NCBI GenBank assembly: GCA_036268995.1
Contig: DATATB010000176.1
Coordinates: 1 to 50,343 of the forward strand
DNA from: DATATB01 sp036268995
GTDB taxonomy: Bacteria > Planctomycetota > Planctomycetia > Pirellulales > PNKZ01
DNA: 50,343 nucleotides
Reading direction: 5' to 3'
In this document: positions 24,765-33,580 of the stretch, one piece after another
How the letters are laid out: the number at the start of each line of letters is the position of its first letter
Position numbering within the stretch: position 1 is the stretch's first letter
Notes under the pieces: model-generated
Database searches by the model: none
Seen by the model: the letters and a program-made list of their open reading frames with translations, nothing else
What the model was told of the DNA's origin: nothing
Translations under genes and position numbers: made by a program

Positions 24765-27700
24765 TTATTTCAAACTTTGCAAATAGGCGAACACATCGCG
24801 CATTTGGCTTGGGTTCAGCAGCTTGTCGAAGCCTTGCGGCATGATCGAGACTTTGCTGGGCGCGATTTGCTCGATGTCGGCCCGGGAGACGCGGATTTCG
24901 TCCCGCTGCGGCGTGCGGAGAAAAACCGAATCGGTGGTCTCGCGGCTGATAATGCCCGAATAGACCTGACCCGAACTGGTGGCGATGGTATAGCTCTCGT
25001 AGTTGCGCACGAAGGAGGCGCTGGGATAGATCACGGCTTCGAGCAGATCGCGCGGCGCGCGCATTTTGCCGACTTTGCTCAAGTCCGGCCCGATCAAGGC
25101 CCCTTCGTTGCCCACGCGATGACACGAGGCGCAGGCCGCGGTCTTGCCGAAGAACACTTGCTTGCCGGTCGCCGCATTGCCGCCGGTCAGCAGCGGCGAG
25201 AGTTCGGCCAGCCGCTCGCGCTGCTTGTCGATGTCCACGTCGATCCGCTTGAGCAGCGGTTCGGTCGCCTGGCGGATTTCGGCCGGATAGTCGGCAAACA
25301 GCTTGCGCAGGCGATCGACCGACAAATTGCCCGTGCCGGGCGATTGCTCGAGCGCGTCCAGCAACTTGCGGCCGACGGCCGGTTCGTGCTGTTTGTCGAA
25401 CGCGCCGACCAGGGCCGGCAGCTCCAGCGGGCCGGCGTGCGGCAGATACTGAAGAATCGCTTCGCGCTGCGACGGCGTCAGCTCCGCGCTGCCCAGCGCG
25501 TCGGCAGCCGCCAATTGGTCGACCGGCGAGCTCTCGCCGGACAGCTTCTTCACGAGCAGGTCGAACGCGTCGGCCGCCAGCGGGTGACCATGCCTGGCAT
25601 AGGCCACGATGGCCGAAAGCCGCAAGTCCGCGGGAGTGGCCTGGTTCTTGGCCAGCGCGAGCACGCGATCGTCGAACCGCTCGACGTGGCGGACATCGAG
25701 AATCGCGAGCGCCGCGCCAGCAATCTGCGGATCGGAATCCGACAAGTCGCGTCCGACCGAATCGACCCACGAAGCGGGCAGCTCGGTCAGCTCCGAACGG
25801 GCCACCGCGTCCAGCACCAGCAGCCGCATTTCGCGCCGCTGCTTGGGACGCCGCAGCAATTCTTCGACCAAGGCCTGCGCACGCGGCGCGCGGCCAAACG
25901 CTACGAGCGCCGTTCGCAACACGCCCATTTGCTCGGGCGAGAGTTGCGGGTTATCGGCCCAGCGGCGCACGACTTCGATCGTTTCGGCATCCCAGCCCGC
26001 GTGCCGCTCGATCACGTCCAGCGTCGCGCGCTGCAAAGCCAGGTCGTCGGTGTTCAGCAGCGGCAGCACTTGCTCCTGCCGCAGGTTGCCGCCATTCATT
26101 TGGTCCAGGGCAATCAGCGCCGCGCGGCGCACTTGTGTCCCCTTGGCAGTCAGGCCAGCGGCGGTGGCTTTGCTGTCGTCGAGCTGGATCATGGCATAAA
26201 TCAGGGCGTGCTCGAGAAAGCGGTCCGGCACCTTGGCCAGCGAGCTGAGCAGCACGGGCACCGCGTCTTTGACGCCGAGCCGGCCCAGGGCCGTGGCGGC
26301 CTCGCGGCGAATCGGCGGCGCGTCGCTCTCGACCAGTTCGCAGAGAATGTCAAAAGCTTCCGCGTCTTTGAGCGTGCCGACCGCACACACGGCGGCTTGC
26401 CGCACTCCGGCATCGCGATCGGCCAGGGCTTCGCGAATCACCGCGCGTGCCGGCAGCGTGTCGATGCGTGCCAATGTCCAAACAGCCCGCGTGCGCCCGC
26501 CGGCGTCGTCGCTATTGTGCCAGTAGTGCTTGAGCGCTTCGACCGCGCGCGGGCCGTGCGAGGCCAGCTCGCTCATCGCCTGATCGCGGACCGCGGGCCG
26601 GGCGTCGGCCAAGCGCTCGGCGAGCTGCTCATCGCCTGCCTTGGCCCAGTCGAGCTTTCGACCATGCGGATCGCGCATGGGCGTGACGCCGCGGCGGCGA
26701 ATGCGGTAGATGCCTCCCAGGATCTCGGGCTTGGCAATTCGCGACGTGGGGCAGCCGATGCGGAACCAGCCGCCCGTGTCGATTACCAGCAGGCTGCCGT
26801 CGGCATCTTCCAGCACGTCGGTGGGATGAAAGTCCGGATCGGTCGAAGTGAGAAAATCCTGGTCGGTCGAGCGGAACGTGGCGCCGTCGCGCGTGATCTG
26901 CGTGCGCACGAGCGTGTGCGTGTTGAACTGCACAAGGAACACGTTGTCGAGATAGTCAGGCCCGAACAGCGAGCTGCGATAGCGCGTGACGCCCGAGGGA
27001 GCCACGCCGACAAAGCGGCTGACGGGCGGCAGCAGGTCGCCGGTGCGTTTGAACTCCTTGACGCAGGGTTGCTCGTAGCGCGGATAGGCGCCGCCCCAGA
27101 CCCAGTGTACCAGCGCGTCGTGCCGGCCTTCGACGACGTCGAAGATGGCGACCGTGCCCAGCGGTTCGCCCTGCTCGGTGAACGTGACTTCGACGGGATT
27201 GTCCATGCCGCCGCCGGCAAAGCTTTCGATCTGCTTGCCATCCAGCCCGCAACGGAACAGCCTCGCCGCCAGCCCCTTGGTCTGATTGCCGTGTTCGTCG
27301 ACAAAGTTGTGGCCGTGCCGGCCGTCGCACCAGTACAGCCGGCCGTCGGGCCCAAGAAAGCAGCCGTGGATGTCGGCCGCATTGCCGGTGAAGCCGAACT
27401 CGCTCACCAGCACCGTGCGCTTCTCGGCCACGCCGTCGCCGTCGCGATCTTCCAGCTTCCAGATGTTCGGCGGGCTGGCCGTGTAGACGGCTCCCTGGTA
27501 CCACTGCGCGCCCATCGGAAAGGTCATCTTGTCGGCAAACATCACCGAGCGGTCGTAGCGGCCGTCGCCATCGGTGTCTTCCAGCCGCCGAATACAATTC
27601 GGCAATTCTTTCAGCAACTGGGCCGCGGGCAGATTCATGCCCGGGCCGTCGCACACGTAGAGCCGGCCCTGGTCGTCGAAGCAGGCCATCGTGGGATGCT

Positions 27701-27848
27701 GCACCAGCGGCGGGCCGGCCACGAGTTCGACATCGAAGCCTGGCGGCACTTGCAACGGCGGAATTCGCGGCGCGTCGGCCGCCGGCAGAGTGGCCGATCC
27801 CAGTAACCAGCAGATGACAAACAGCGGCCCCAGCGTGCGAGAGGGCAT
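24765..27848 (-). CDS. Large secreted propeller-HEAT-cytochrome c protein, second copy
   Basis: 1027 residues. Signal peptide MPSRTLGPLFVICWLLGSAT ending near LPAADA. Propeller region about 30-390 with PPGFDVELVAGPPLVQHPT, calcium-type loops (DTDGDGRYDR, DRDGDGVAEK) and CDGRHGHNF. HEAT-like helices about 420-880 (AVCAVGTLKDAEAF, ATALGRLGVKDAVPVL). C-terminal c-type heme site C906-AS-C909-H910, then a GQVYSGIISRE... beta module. Same architecture as the 14882-18085 protein but clearly diverged, so paralogs rather than a recent duplication. Probably periplasmic redox or carbohydrate chemistry; substrate unknown. Confidence 0.87.
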   Translation of the reverse strand: MPSRTLGPLFVICWLLGSATLPAADAPRIPPLQVPPGFDVELVAGPPLVQHPTMACFDDQGRLYVCDGPGMNLPAAQLLKELPNCIRRLEDTDGDGRYDRSVMFADKMTFPMGAQWYQGAVYTASPPNIWKLEDRDGDGVAEKRTVLVSEFGFTGNAADIHGCFLGPDGRLYWCDGRHGHNFVDEHGNQTKGLAARLFRCGLDGKQIESFAGGGMDNPVEVTFTEQGEPLGTVAIFDVVEGRHDALVHWVWGGAYPRYEQPCVKEFKRTGDLLPPVSRFVGVAPSGVTRYRSSLFGPDYLDNVFLVQFNTHTLVRTQITRDGATFRSTDQDFLTSTDPDFHPTDVLEDADGSLLVIDTGGWFRIGCPTSRIAKPEILGGIYRIRRRGVTPMRDPHGRKLDWAKAGDEQLAERLADARPAVRDQAMSELASHGPRAVEALKHYWHNSDDAGGRTRAVWTLARIDTLPARAVIREALADRDAGVRQAAVCAVGTLKDAEAFDILCELVESDAPPIRREAATALGRLGVKDAVPVLLSSLAKVPDRFLEHALIYAMIQLDDSKATAAGLTAKGTQVRRAALIALDQMNGGNLRQEQVLPLLNTDDLALQRATLDVIERHAGWDAETIEVVRRWADNPQLSPEQMGVLRTALVAFGRAPRAQALVEELLRRPKQRREMRLLVLDAVARSELTELPASWVDSVGRDLSDSDPQIAGAALAILDVRHVERFDDRVLALAKNQATPADLRLSAIVAYARHGHPLAADAFDLLVKKLSGESSPVDQLAAADALGSAELTPSQREAILQYLPHAGPLELPALVGAFDKQHEPAVGRKLLDALEQSPGTGNLSVDRLRKLFADYPAEIRQATEPLLKRIDVDIDKQRERLAELSPLLTGGNAATGKQVFFGKTAACASCHRVGNEGALIGPDLSKVGKMRAPRDLLEAVIYPSASFVRNYESYTIATSSGQVYSGIISRETTDSVFLRTPQRDEIRVSRADIEQIAPSKVSIMPQGFDKLLNPSQMRDVFAYLQSLK

Positions 27849-28088
27849 GGCGAACCTCGTCGTTAATTTTTAGATTGGCACAATCGGGCGGGAATGGCCG
27901 GCAGTGGCTGCGGCGGCCGCGGGGGAGTCAAGCGGTGTTTCTCGATTCACTATGCTAAACCAAAGCCCTGGGCGGAACAACGCTTTGCCCTCAGAGGCGC
28001 GGGCCTGCCCCGCACACTTGGCTGCGTCGCTGACGCGGAACATAATCAGGCTCGGATACACGTGCTACCTCCGGAGAAAAGGCGATCC

Positions 28089-28847
28089 ATGCAATTGCAA
28101 GAGATGACTTGGGACGCGGTGGGCGAGCTGTCGAAAGATACGCCGATCGTGTTTCCGGTGGCCGCGCTGGAGCAGCATGGCCGGCATATGCCGCTGTTCA
28201 CCGATAGCATGCTGCTGGCCGAAGTCGTTCGCCGGGCGGCCGGGGCATTTGAATCGCGGGCCGTGTTCGCGCCGCTGTTGTGGCTGGGCAATTCGGATCA
28301 TCATTTGGATTTTGCCGGTACGCTCTCCGCTCCGCCGCGCACGTATCTCGACGTGCTCGGCGGTCTGCTCGATAACTTCATCATGCACGGCTTTCGCCGC
28401 CTGCTGATCATCAACGGTCATGGCGGCAACAGCGTGCCCGGCCAGCAGACCGTGTTCGAAGCTCGCCAGCGCTATCGGCAGCGCGACGATTTGCTACTGC
28501 TGTTTGCCACGTACTGGTCGCTGGGCGCCAAGCCGCACGAGCTCGACGCCACGATCAAGCAGCAGCGGATGGGCCATGCCTGCGAGTGGGAAACTTCGAT
28601 GATGCTGCGGCTGGCGCCGAACCTGGTGCGTGGTCACCAGCAGGTGGAACCGGTGCCTTTCGGCAAGCCGTTCGAGCCGGCGTCGCGCGGCTGGATCACG
28701 CGCGAGCGGACGCGGCCCGGCCACATCGGCGACCCGCGCAGCGCCACGGCCGAAAAGGGCGAAGTCTTGTTTCGTGCCTTTTCCGACGACCTGGCGGCAC
28801 TGCTCGAGCGTATGATCGCCTGGGACGGCAAGAGCTGGGACGGGTGA
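28089..28847 (+). CDS. Creatininase family (creatinine amidohydrolase-like) metalloprotein
   Basis: 252 residues. ATG 28089 follows GGAGAAAAGG and gives MQLQEMTWDAVGELSKD, the standard start. Metal-binding pattern of the family is present: ALEQHGRHMPL (Glu and His), TDSMLLAE (Asp), NGHGGNSV (His) and CEWETSMM (Glu). Family members hydrolyse creatinine, mycofactocin precursor or other cyclic amides; here the role is open. The stop is four bases before the GTG start of nadC, so the two genes are almost certainly one operon, suggesting a link to pyridine nucleotide or amide metabolism (inference only). Confidence 0.88.
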   Translation: MQLQEMTWDAVGELSKDTPIVFPVAALEQHGRHMPLFTDSMLLAEVVRRAAGAFESRAVFAPLLWLGNSDHHLDFAGTLSAPPRTYLDVLGGLLDNFIMHGFRRLLIINGHGGNSVPGQQTVFEARQRYRQRDDLLLLFATYWSLGAKPHELDATIKQQRMGHACEWETSMMLRLAPNLVRGHQQVEPVPFGKPFEPASRGWITRERTRPGHIGDPRSATAEKGEVLFRAFSDDLAALLERMIAWDGKSWDG

Positions 28848-28851
28848 GGCT

Positions 28852-29781
28852 GTGAAGGATTTTCAGCAGATCACGTGGGACGCGCGGCTGGAGGACGATT
28901 GCCGCCAGCTCATCCGCTTGGCCGTGCGCGAGGATCTGGACCGCGTGTACGATTGGACCACCGTGGCCTTGGTGGGCGAGGCGGCCCAGGGGCACGCCAC
29001 CGTCGCCGCGCGCGCTGCCGGCGTGGTTGCCGGTTTGCCCGCTGCGAAGTTGGTGCTCGAAGAATACGACGCGCGCATTGCCTGGACGCCGCTGGCGGCC
29101 GACGGCCAGCCGGTGACCGCCGGTCAGCCGCTGGCTACGATTGCCGGGCCTGCCCGCAGCCTGCTGGCCGCCGAGCGGCCGCTATTGAACCTGCTGGGGC
29201 ACATGTGCGGCATCGCCACGCTCACGGCCCAGTACGTCGCGGCCATCGCCGGGCCCCGGGCCCGGATTTACGACACGCGCAAAACGCTGCCGGGCTGGCG
29301 GCGGCTGGAGAAGTACGCCGTTCGCATGGGCGGCGGCACGAACCATCGGCTGGGACTATTCGACGCCGTGCTGATCAAAGACAACCACCTGGCCCTGGGC
29401 GCCGCCGAGCAGGCCGCCACGCATTACACGCCGGCCGAAGCCGTGCGGCGGGCTCGGGAATTCTTGTCTCAGTTCGAAGCGGGCGATGCGAGCGCGGAGA
29501 TGCTCGTGGAGGTGGAGGTCGACTCGTTGGCGCAGTTGGCCGAAGTTTTGCCCCAGCGGCCCGACATCGTGCTGCTGGACAACATGCCGCCCGACGTGCT
29601 GCGGCAGGCCGTGGCTATGCGCGACCAGGATTTTTCTGAAGTGCAGCTCGAGGCCTCCGGCGGAATCAGCCTGGCGACCATTCGCAGCGTGGCCGAGAGT
29701 GGCGTCGACCGCATCAGCATCGGCGCGCTCACGCACTCGGCCGCCTGGCTGGACGTGGGTCTGGATTGGAAAGAAAAGTAG
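28852..29781 (+). CDS. nadC: Nicotinate-nucleotide pyrophosphorylase (quinolinate phosphoribosyltransferase)
   Basis: 309 residues, slightly longer than the usual 280-300. Converts quinolinate and PRPP to nicotinate mononucleotide in de novo NAD synthesis (cytosol). Recognised by ARIYDTRKTLPGWRRLEKYA, RMGGGTNHRLGLFDAVLIKD NHL region, EVEVDSLAQLAE, VLLDNMPPDVL and EASGGISLATIRSVAESGVD with the closing ISIGALTHS. The GTG start at 28852 has GAGG a few bases upstream and continues directly from the creatininase stop. nadA and nadB are not adjacent. Confidence 0.95.
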   Translation: MKDFQQITWDARLEDDCRQLIRLAVREDLDRVYDWTTVALVGEAAQGHATVAARAAGVVAGLPAAKLVLEEYDARIAWTPLAADGQPVTAGQPLATIAGPARSLLAAERPLLNLLGHMCGIATLTAQYVAAIAGPRARIYDTRKTLPGWRRLEKYAVRMGGGTNHRLGLFDAVLIKDNHLALGAAEQAATHYTPAEAVRRAREFLSQFEAGDASAEMLVEVEVDSLAQLAEVLPQRPDIVLLDNMPPDVLRQAVAMRDQDFSEVQLEASGGISLATIRSVAESGVDRISIGALTHSAAWLDVGLDWKEK

Positions 29782-29791
29782 ATCCGGCCAA

Positions 29792-29875
29792 GTAGGTCTG
29801 GCGAGCCGAGCCGGACCGGGCGCGATGCGGGGTCAATCTCTACCCTCGGGTGCCGCTGGAGCTCGCGGCACCTAC
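29792..29875. repeat. Head-to-head pair of GTAG-led REP-like hairpins
   Basis: Left: GTAG 29792-29795, stem gtctggc / gccggac around loop GAGCCGA (29803-29809). Right, minus strand: GTAG 29875-29872, stem gtgccgc / gcggcac around loop GAGCTCCA. It occupies most of the gap between nadC and the convergent CvpA-like gene. Confidence 0.7.
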
Positions 29876-29888
29876 GTCGCACCTACTT

Positions 29889-30524
29889 TCAACGTGCTAC
29901 GCCCCGGGCCGCGGGCTTGGCGTTGGGGTCGGCGGCAAATAGGCCGCTGCCGTGCTCGAACTGGCTGCGGCGCTCGGCGTACTTGGGCATGAACTCGCTG
30001 TGCGGATCGAAGACGTGATCGCCGCCGCGGGAAAATGCCCCCGCCGACTCCTGTTGCACGAAGCCCAGCCAGAGCCGGTCGGGCGCGAAGCCGAAGAATG
30101 TCGGCTGCTCGGGCCGAAAACCGCCGCTCATGAACTCGCGCGCCAGCGGCGCGGTGTGCAGTGTCATGGTGCCAAAGCAGATCACGACCCACGCCGTCCA
30201 GGCGGCGAACACCACGTTGCCGCCTATTTCCACCGGCTTGGGAAACCGCACTTTATATTTGCTCACCGCGTCGGTGGCAAATCGCAGGCCGAAGGCAAAC
30301 AGCGCGAACAGCAGCCAGAGCACGAAGATGTCGACGATGTACACGAGGCTGGGCATCGTGCCCTTGATCGCGCCGGCCACCGGCTCCCAGAAGTTCGTCG
30401 CCAGCAGGGCCGCCGTGACGACATTGATCAGGTTGATCGCGTTGCCCCACATGCCCGTGGGATACAGCAGCCCCACGATCAGGATCAGCAGCACGAACAA
30501 CAGGATGGGCAGGAGCATCGCCAT
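29889..30524 (-). CDS. CvpA-like multi-pass inner-membrane protein
   Basis: 211 residues. About four hydrophobic segments: LLPILLFVLLILIVGLLYP, INVVTAALLATNFWEPV, VDIFVLWLLFALFAFGLRF, FAAWTAWVVICFGTMTL. The GNAINLINVVTAALLAT pattern and order resemble the CvpA (colicin V production) family, but similarity is weak, so this is a resemblance only. The C-terminal 70 residues are polar and Phe/Gly rich. It follows the degenerate GspE-like gene by 45 bases on the same strand, so likely co-transcribed with pilT and that gene. A role in envelope or secretion is inference. Confidence 0.6.
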   Translation of the reverse strand: MAMLLPILLFVLLILIVGLLYPTGMWGNAINLINVVTAALLATNFWEPVAGAIKGTMPSLVYIVDIFVLWLLFALFAFGLRFATDAVSKYKVRFPKPVEIGGNVVFAAWTAWVVICFGTMTLHTAPLAREFMSGGFRPEQPTFFGFAPDRLWLGFVQQESAGAFSRGGDHVFDPHSEFMPKYAERRSQFEHGSGLFAADPNAKPAARGVAR

Positions 30525-30569
30525 GAAAGAGACTCGATTAGGCTGACGGTGTCGGTGGTCCAGATCAAA

Positions 30570-32345
30570 CTATTCTTTGAGTGCCCGCATCAGTTCGGTG
30601 AGCGACGTAATGCCTTGGGCCACCAACGCCGCACCTTCTTCTTGCAGCGAACGCATGCCGGCTTTGCGGGCGGCCTGCTTGACGGTCTCGAGCGTGGGTT
30701 GCTTGATGAGCGCGGCCCGCACGCCGTCGTCGATGACCAGCAGCTCGAAGAAGCCGACGCGGCCCCGATAGCCGGTGCCCTGGCAGTCGGTACACGGTGG
30801 CGGCGGCTTCTTGCCATCAGTCGGCGGTTGCGGCGGCCGATAAAGTTGTTCGGCCGGATGGCCCATGGCCGCCAACTGCTGGGCGGTTTGCGGCGGCGTG
30901 GGATAGGCCTCCTTGCAGGTCTCGCACAAGCGCCGCAGCAGCCGGCCGTTGACGGCCGCGCTGACCACCGGCACGAACTGCTTCATCGGCACCTTGAGCA
31001 TCAGCACCCGCAACAGCGATTCCGGCGCCTCTTTGGCCCGAATGCCGCCGATCACCAGCCGATCCTCGGCGATTTCGTTGCACAGCATCGCGGTCGAGGG
31101 GCCGTCGGCCAGCTCGGTCACGACGTACACATCCGGATATTGCCGTGACAGCGCCGGCAGGATGGTGGCCAGCGTCTCTTGCTTGTTGGAGTCGTACGTC
31201 TTGACCGTGACGTTTTCGACCACCAACTCCTGGGCTGCCGCATCTTCGACGCCCGTCACCGAACGCATAAAGCGGTCGACGGCCGTGACCGTGGCCGCGA
31301 CCAGCGTGCTCAAGCCGCTGCCGGGCGGAGCGCTGACGACGACAAAGCCGCGCTTCTCGTCGACGATGGCCTTGAGCTTTTCCTGCATGGCCGTCGACAT
31401 GCCCAGCTCGGAGAGCCGGGCCTTGGTCAGGGTGCCGGTATCCAGGTTCACGATGGCCCGCTCGCCGGTCTTGGTGCCCTGGCTGCTGAAGCGGCAGACG
31501 TACTTGGTTTTTTCGCGCTGGGCAACGAACGTGCCGCGCTGCGGGGCCACGCGCTCGGCGGCCTTGCAGTTGGCCAGCGTCTTCATGACTTCGAGGATCG
31601 AGTCGCCCGCCTTGCGGTCCTTGGGCGGCTCGTCGTTCCAGACGCCGTCGATCTGATAGCGCACGGCCACCTGCTCGCGGCTGAAGTCGAGCATCACGGA
31701 GCCGGCCCGGTGCTGGATGGCGTCCCAGATCAGATCGCCGCACAAGGGGAAGCCAAACAGTTGCTTGGCTTTGAGCTGGTTGGCCGAGTCTTCGCGGTTG
31801 TCCCCGCCCTGCGCCTTGAGGGCGACTTGCGGCTCGTTTTTCTTTTTGGCTTCGACGGCGATCTTGATGCCCAAGGGCCGCAAACGGGCGGCGGCCCAAT
31901 AGCGCAAGTGTTCGCGCGTGAACACATGGTCGGCCGGCAGCAGCTTGGCGTTGCGGTCGCGGACATAAGCGCCCAGCGGCACGACCAGCGCGACGACCAT
32001 GATCGGCAGCCCCAGCCAGAACGACGGCAAGATCCAGCAGGCGATCGCGGCCGCGATCAAGGGCCAGAACACGACCTGGTTCCAGGTCGTCGGCCGGTTT
32101 TTGTGCTGCTGCGCGTCGCGGTTCACCCAGTCGCCGGTGCGGACCCAAGCCAGGAAGACCAGCCAGAAGACGGCGATCTTCACGAGGTTCAGGTAGAGTC
32201 CCGGCCCGTAGTGAAACTCCAAGGGATTGGTGGGGAAATGGCCGGTGCCGGTAGGCCATTTTTCCGAACTTTGGGCCCAAGCCGGAGCGGCGTCGGCCAG
32301 TGCCGCCGCCAGGGCTGCCAGCCACAAGCCGCTGGTGCGATGCAT
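30570..32345 (-). CDS. Membrane-anchored GspE/PilB-like protein with degenerate ATPase motifs
   Basis: About 591 residues. N-terminal signal-like helix (GLWLAALAAALADAAPAWAQ) then two membrane segments (LVKIAVFWLVFLAWV and IAAAIACWILPSFWLGLPIMVVALVVPL), unusual for this family. The body matches PilB/GspE: N2 domain with VRYQIDGVWNDEPP, Walker A position reads APPGSGLSTL with Leu345 replacing the conserved Lys, Walker B region reads DVYVVTELAD, and the His box is lost (LVIGGIRAKE). The zinc tetracysteine (LCETCKEAY ... PCTDCQGTGYRGR) is intact. It is probably a non-hydrolysing partner of a type II secretion or pilus system. Starts 20 bases after pilT (an in-frame GTG at 32360 is possible). Known family, unusual variant. 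Confidence 0.8.
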   Translation of the reverse strand: MHRTSGLWLAALAAALADAAPAWAQSSEKWPTGTGHFPTNPLEFHYGPGLYLNLVKIAVFWLVFLAWVRTGDWVNRDAQQHKNRPTTWNQVVFWPLIAAAIACWILPSFWLGLPIMVVALVVPLGAYVRDRNAKLLPADHVFTREHLRYWAAARLRPLGIKIAVEAKKKNEPQVALKAQGGDNREDSANQLKAKQLFGFPLCGDLIWDAIQHRAGSVMLDFSREQVAVRYQIDGVWNDEPPKDRKAGDSILEVMKTLANCKAAERVAPQRGTFVAQREKTKYVCRFSSQGTKTGERAIVNLDTGTLTKARLSELGMSTAMQEKLKAIVDEKRGFVVVSAPPGSGLSTLVAATVTAVDRFMRSVTGVEDAAAQELVVENVTVKTYDSNKQETLATILPALSRQYPDVYVVTELADGPSTAMLCNEIAEDRLVIGGIRAKEAPESLLRVLMLKVPMKQFVPVVSAAVNGRLLRRLCETCKEAYPTPPQTAQQLAAMGHPAEQLYRPPQPPTDGKKPPPPCTDCQGTGYRGRVGFFELLVIDDGVRAALIKQPTLETVKQAARKAGMRSLQEEGAALVAQGITSLTELMRALKE

Positions 32346-32365
32346 GCGGTGCGTTTCCACAAGGA

Positions 32366-33517
32366 TTAAAGGATGCCGGGCTGGGCGACGGAAATACCTT
32401 TGAGCGCCATCTTCAGGGCTTCGACATTGGGCGCCACTTCAAACGCCGTGGCACGATCGATCAACTCGCCATCGACCAGGCTTTTGAGGCTCATCGTAAA
32501 GTCCTGCATGCCTTCCTTCTCGCACATGCGGATGGCGTCGGCCAGTTTCTCATCGCGCTCCTCGAGAATCAACTTCCGGATCGTGGAATTGAACGTCATG
32601 ATTTCCACGGTCGGCACGCGGCCCACGCCTTCCTTGATCGAGGGAAGCAGCTTCTGGGCCACGATGGCCTTCATGTTCATCGCCAGGGCCGACCGCAGCG
32701 AGCCGTGCATCGACTGCGGAAACAGGTCGAGGATGCGGCCCACGGTGGACGGCGAGGTCGAAGCATGGATCGTACCAAACACCAAGTGGCCCGTCTCGGC
32801 GGCGTGAATGGCCGTCATGAAGGTCTCTTCATCGCGCATTTCGCCCACCAGCATCACGTCGGGATCTTCACGCACGGCGTGCTTCATGCCGATGCCGAAA
32901 TCCTTGACGTCCAGGCCGATTTCGCGCTGGTTGATCAGGCACTTGTCCTCGGTGAACACGAATTCGATCGGGTCTTCGAGCGTCAGGATGTGCTTGCGGT
33001 AGTTGTGGTTGATCCAGTCGAGCATCGAGGCGATGGTCGTGCTTTTGCCCGAGCCGGTGACGCCGGCCAGCAGCACCATGCCTTGGCTGAACTTGCACAA
33101 TTCGACCATGATGGGCGGCAGGTTCAGACCTTCGAAGTCGGGAATCCATTGGTTCACGCGGCGAGCCACCAGGCCCACGTGCCCAAGCTGCTGGAGCATG
33201 TTCACGCGGAAGCGCCAGGGCTTGCCGTCGACCTCGATGGAGTAGGCGAAGTCGGCCCCGCCGGTCTCGTCGAAGATGCGCCGGTTGCGCTCGTTGAGCA
33301 TGGGGAAACAGAGGCGGACCATTTCCTCGTCGTCCACCGGCCCGCGGCTCATGGGCCGCAACGTGCCGTGAATGCGTACGATCGGCGGACGGCCGACCTT
33401 CATGTGCAAGTCGCTGCCTTCCAGCTTCACCAGCGCGGTGAACAGCTTGTCGATTTCCAGCGCGCCCTTCTTGCCGAGAAATCGTTCAACGCCGGGATCT
33501 TTTTCAATCGTCGCCAT
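32366..33517 (-). CDS. pilT: Type IV pilus retraction ATPase PilT family
   Basis: 383 residues, typical PilT length. ATPase on the cytosolic face of the pilus machine that powers pilus retraction and twitching. Intact motifs: Walker A GVTGSGKST, Asp box ILTLEDPIEFVF, Walker B DVMLVGEMRDEETF, His box HLVFGTIHASTS, and the PilT-type AIVAQKLLPSIKEGVGRV stretch. N-terminal PAS-like domain begins LEIDKLFTALVKLEGSDLHMKVG. Downstream gene is a degenerate GspE-like protein, upstream is hisF 63 bases away. No pilin, pilC or pilQ in the window. Annotation confident; in planctomycetes PilT-like ATPases may serve other secretion systems. Confidence 0.92.
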   Translation of the reverse strand: MATIEKDPGVERFLGKKGALEIDKLFTALVKLEGSDLHMKVGRPPIVRIHGTLRPMSRGPVDDEEMVRLCFPMLNERNRRIFDETGGADFAYSIEVDGKPWRFRVNMLQQLGHVGLVARRVNQWIPDFEGLNLPPIMVELCKFSQGMVLLAGVTGSGKSTTIASMLDWINHNYRKHILTLEDPIEFVFTEDKCLINQREIGLDVKDFGIGMKHAVREDPDVMLVGEMRDEETFMTAIHAAETGHLVFGTIHASTSPSTVGRILDLFPQSMHGSLRSALAMNMKAIVAQKLLPSIKEGVGRVPTVEIMTFNSTIRKLILEERDEKLADAIRMCEKEGMQDFTMSLKSLVDGELIDRATAFEVAPNVEALKMALKGISVAQPGIL

Positions 33518-33580
33518 GATTCGTACTCGCTCCTGACTGCTGTCTGGCCGGTTCGCTGTGGACCGGCCCGAGCAGATGAT

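Noticed and set aside
24777..27806. 1009-residue rightward open frame opposite the giant heme protein
   Set aside because: Antisense shadow: the opposite strand has signal peptide, CxxCH and family motifs; this one is His/Arg/Gln-rich with no domains.
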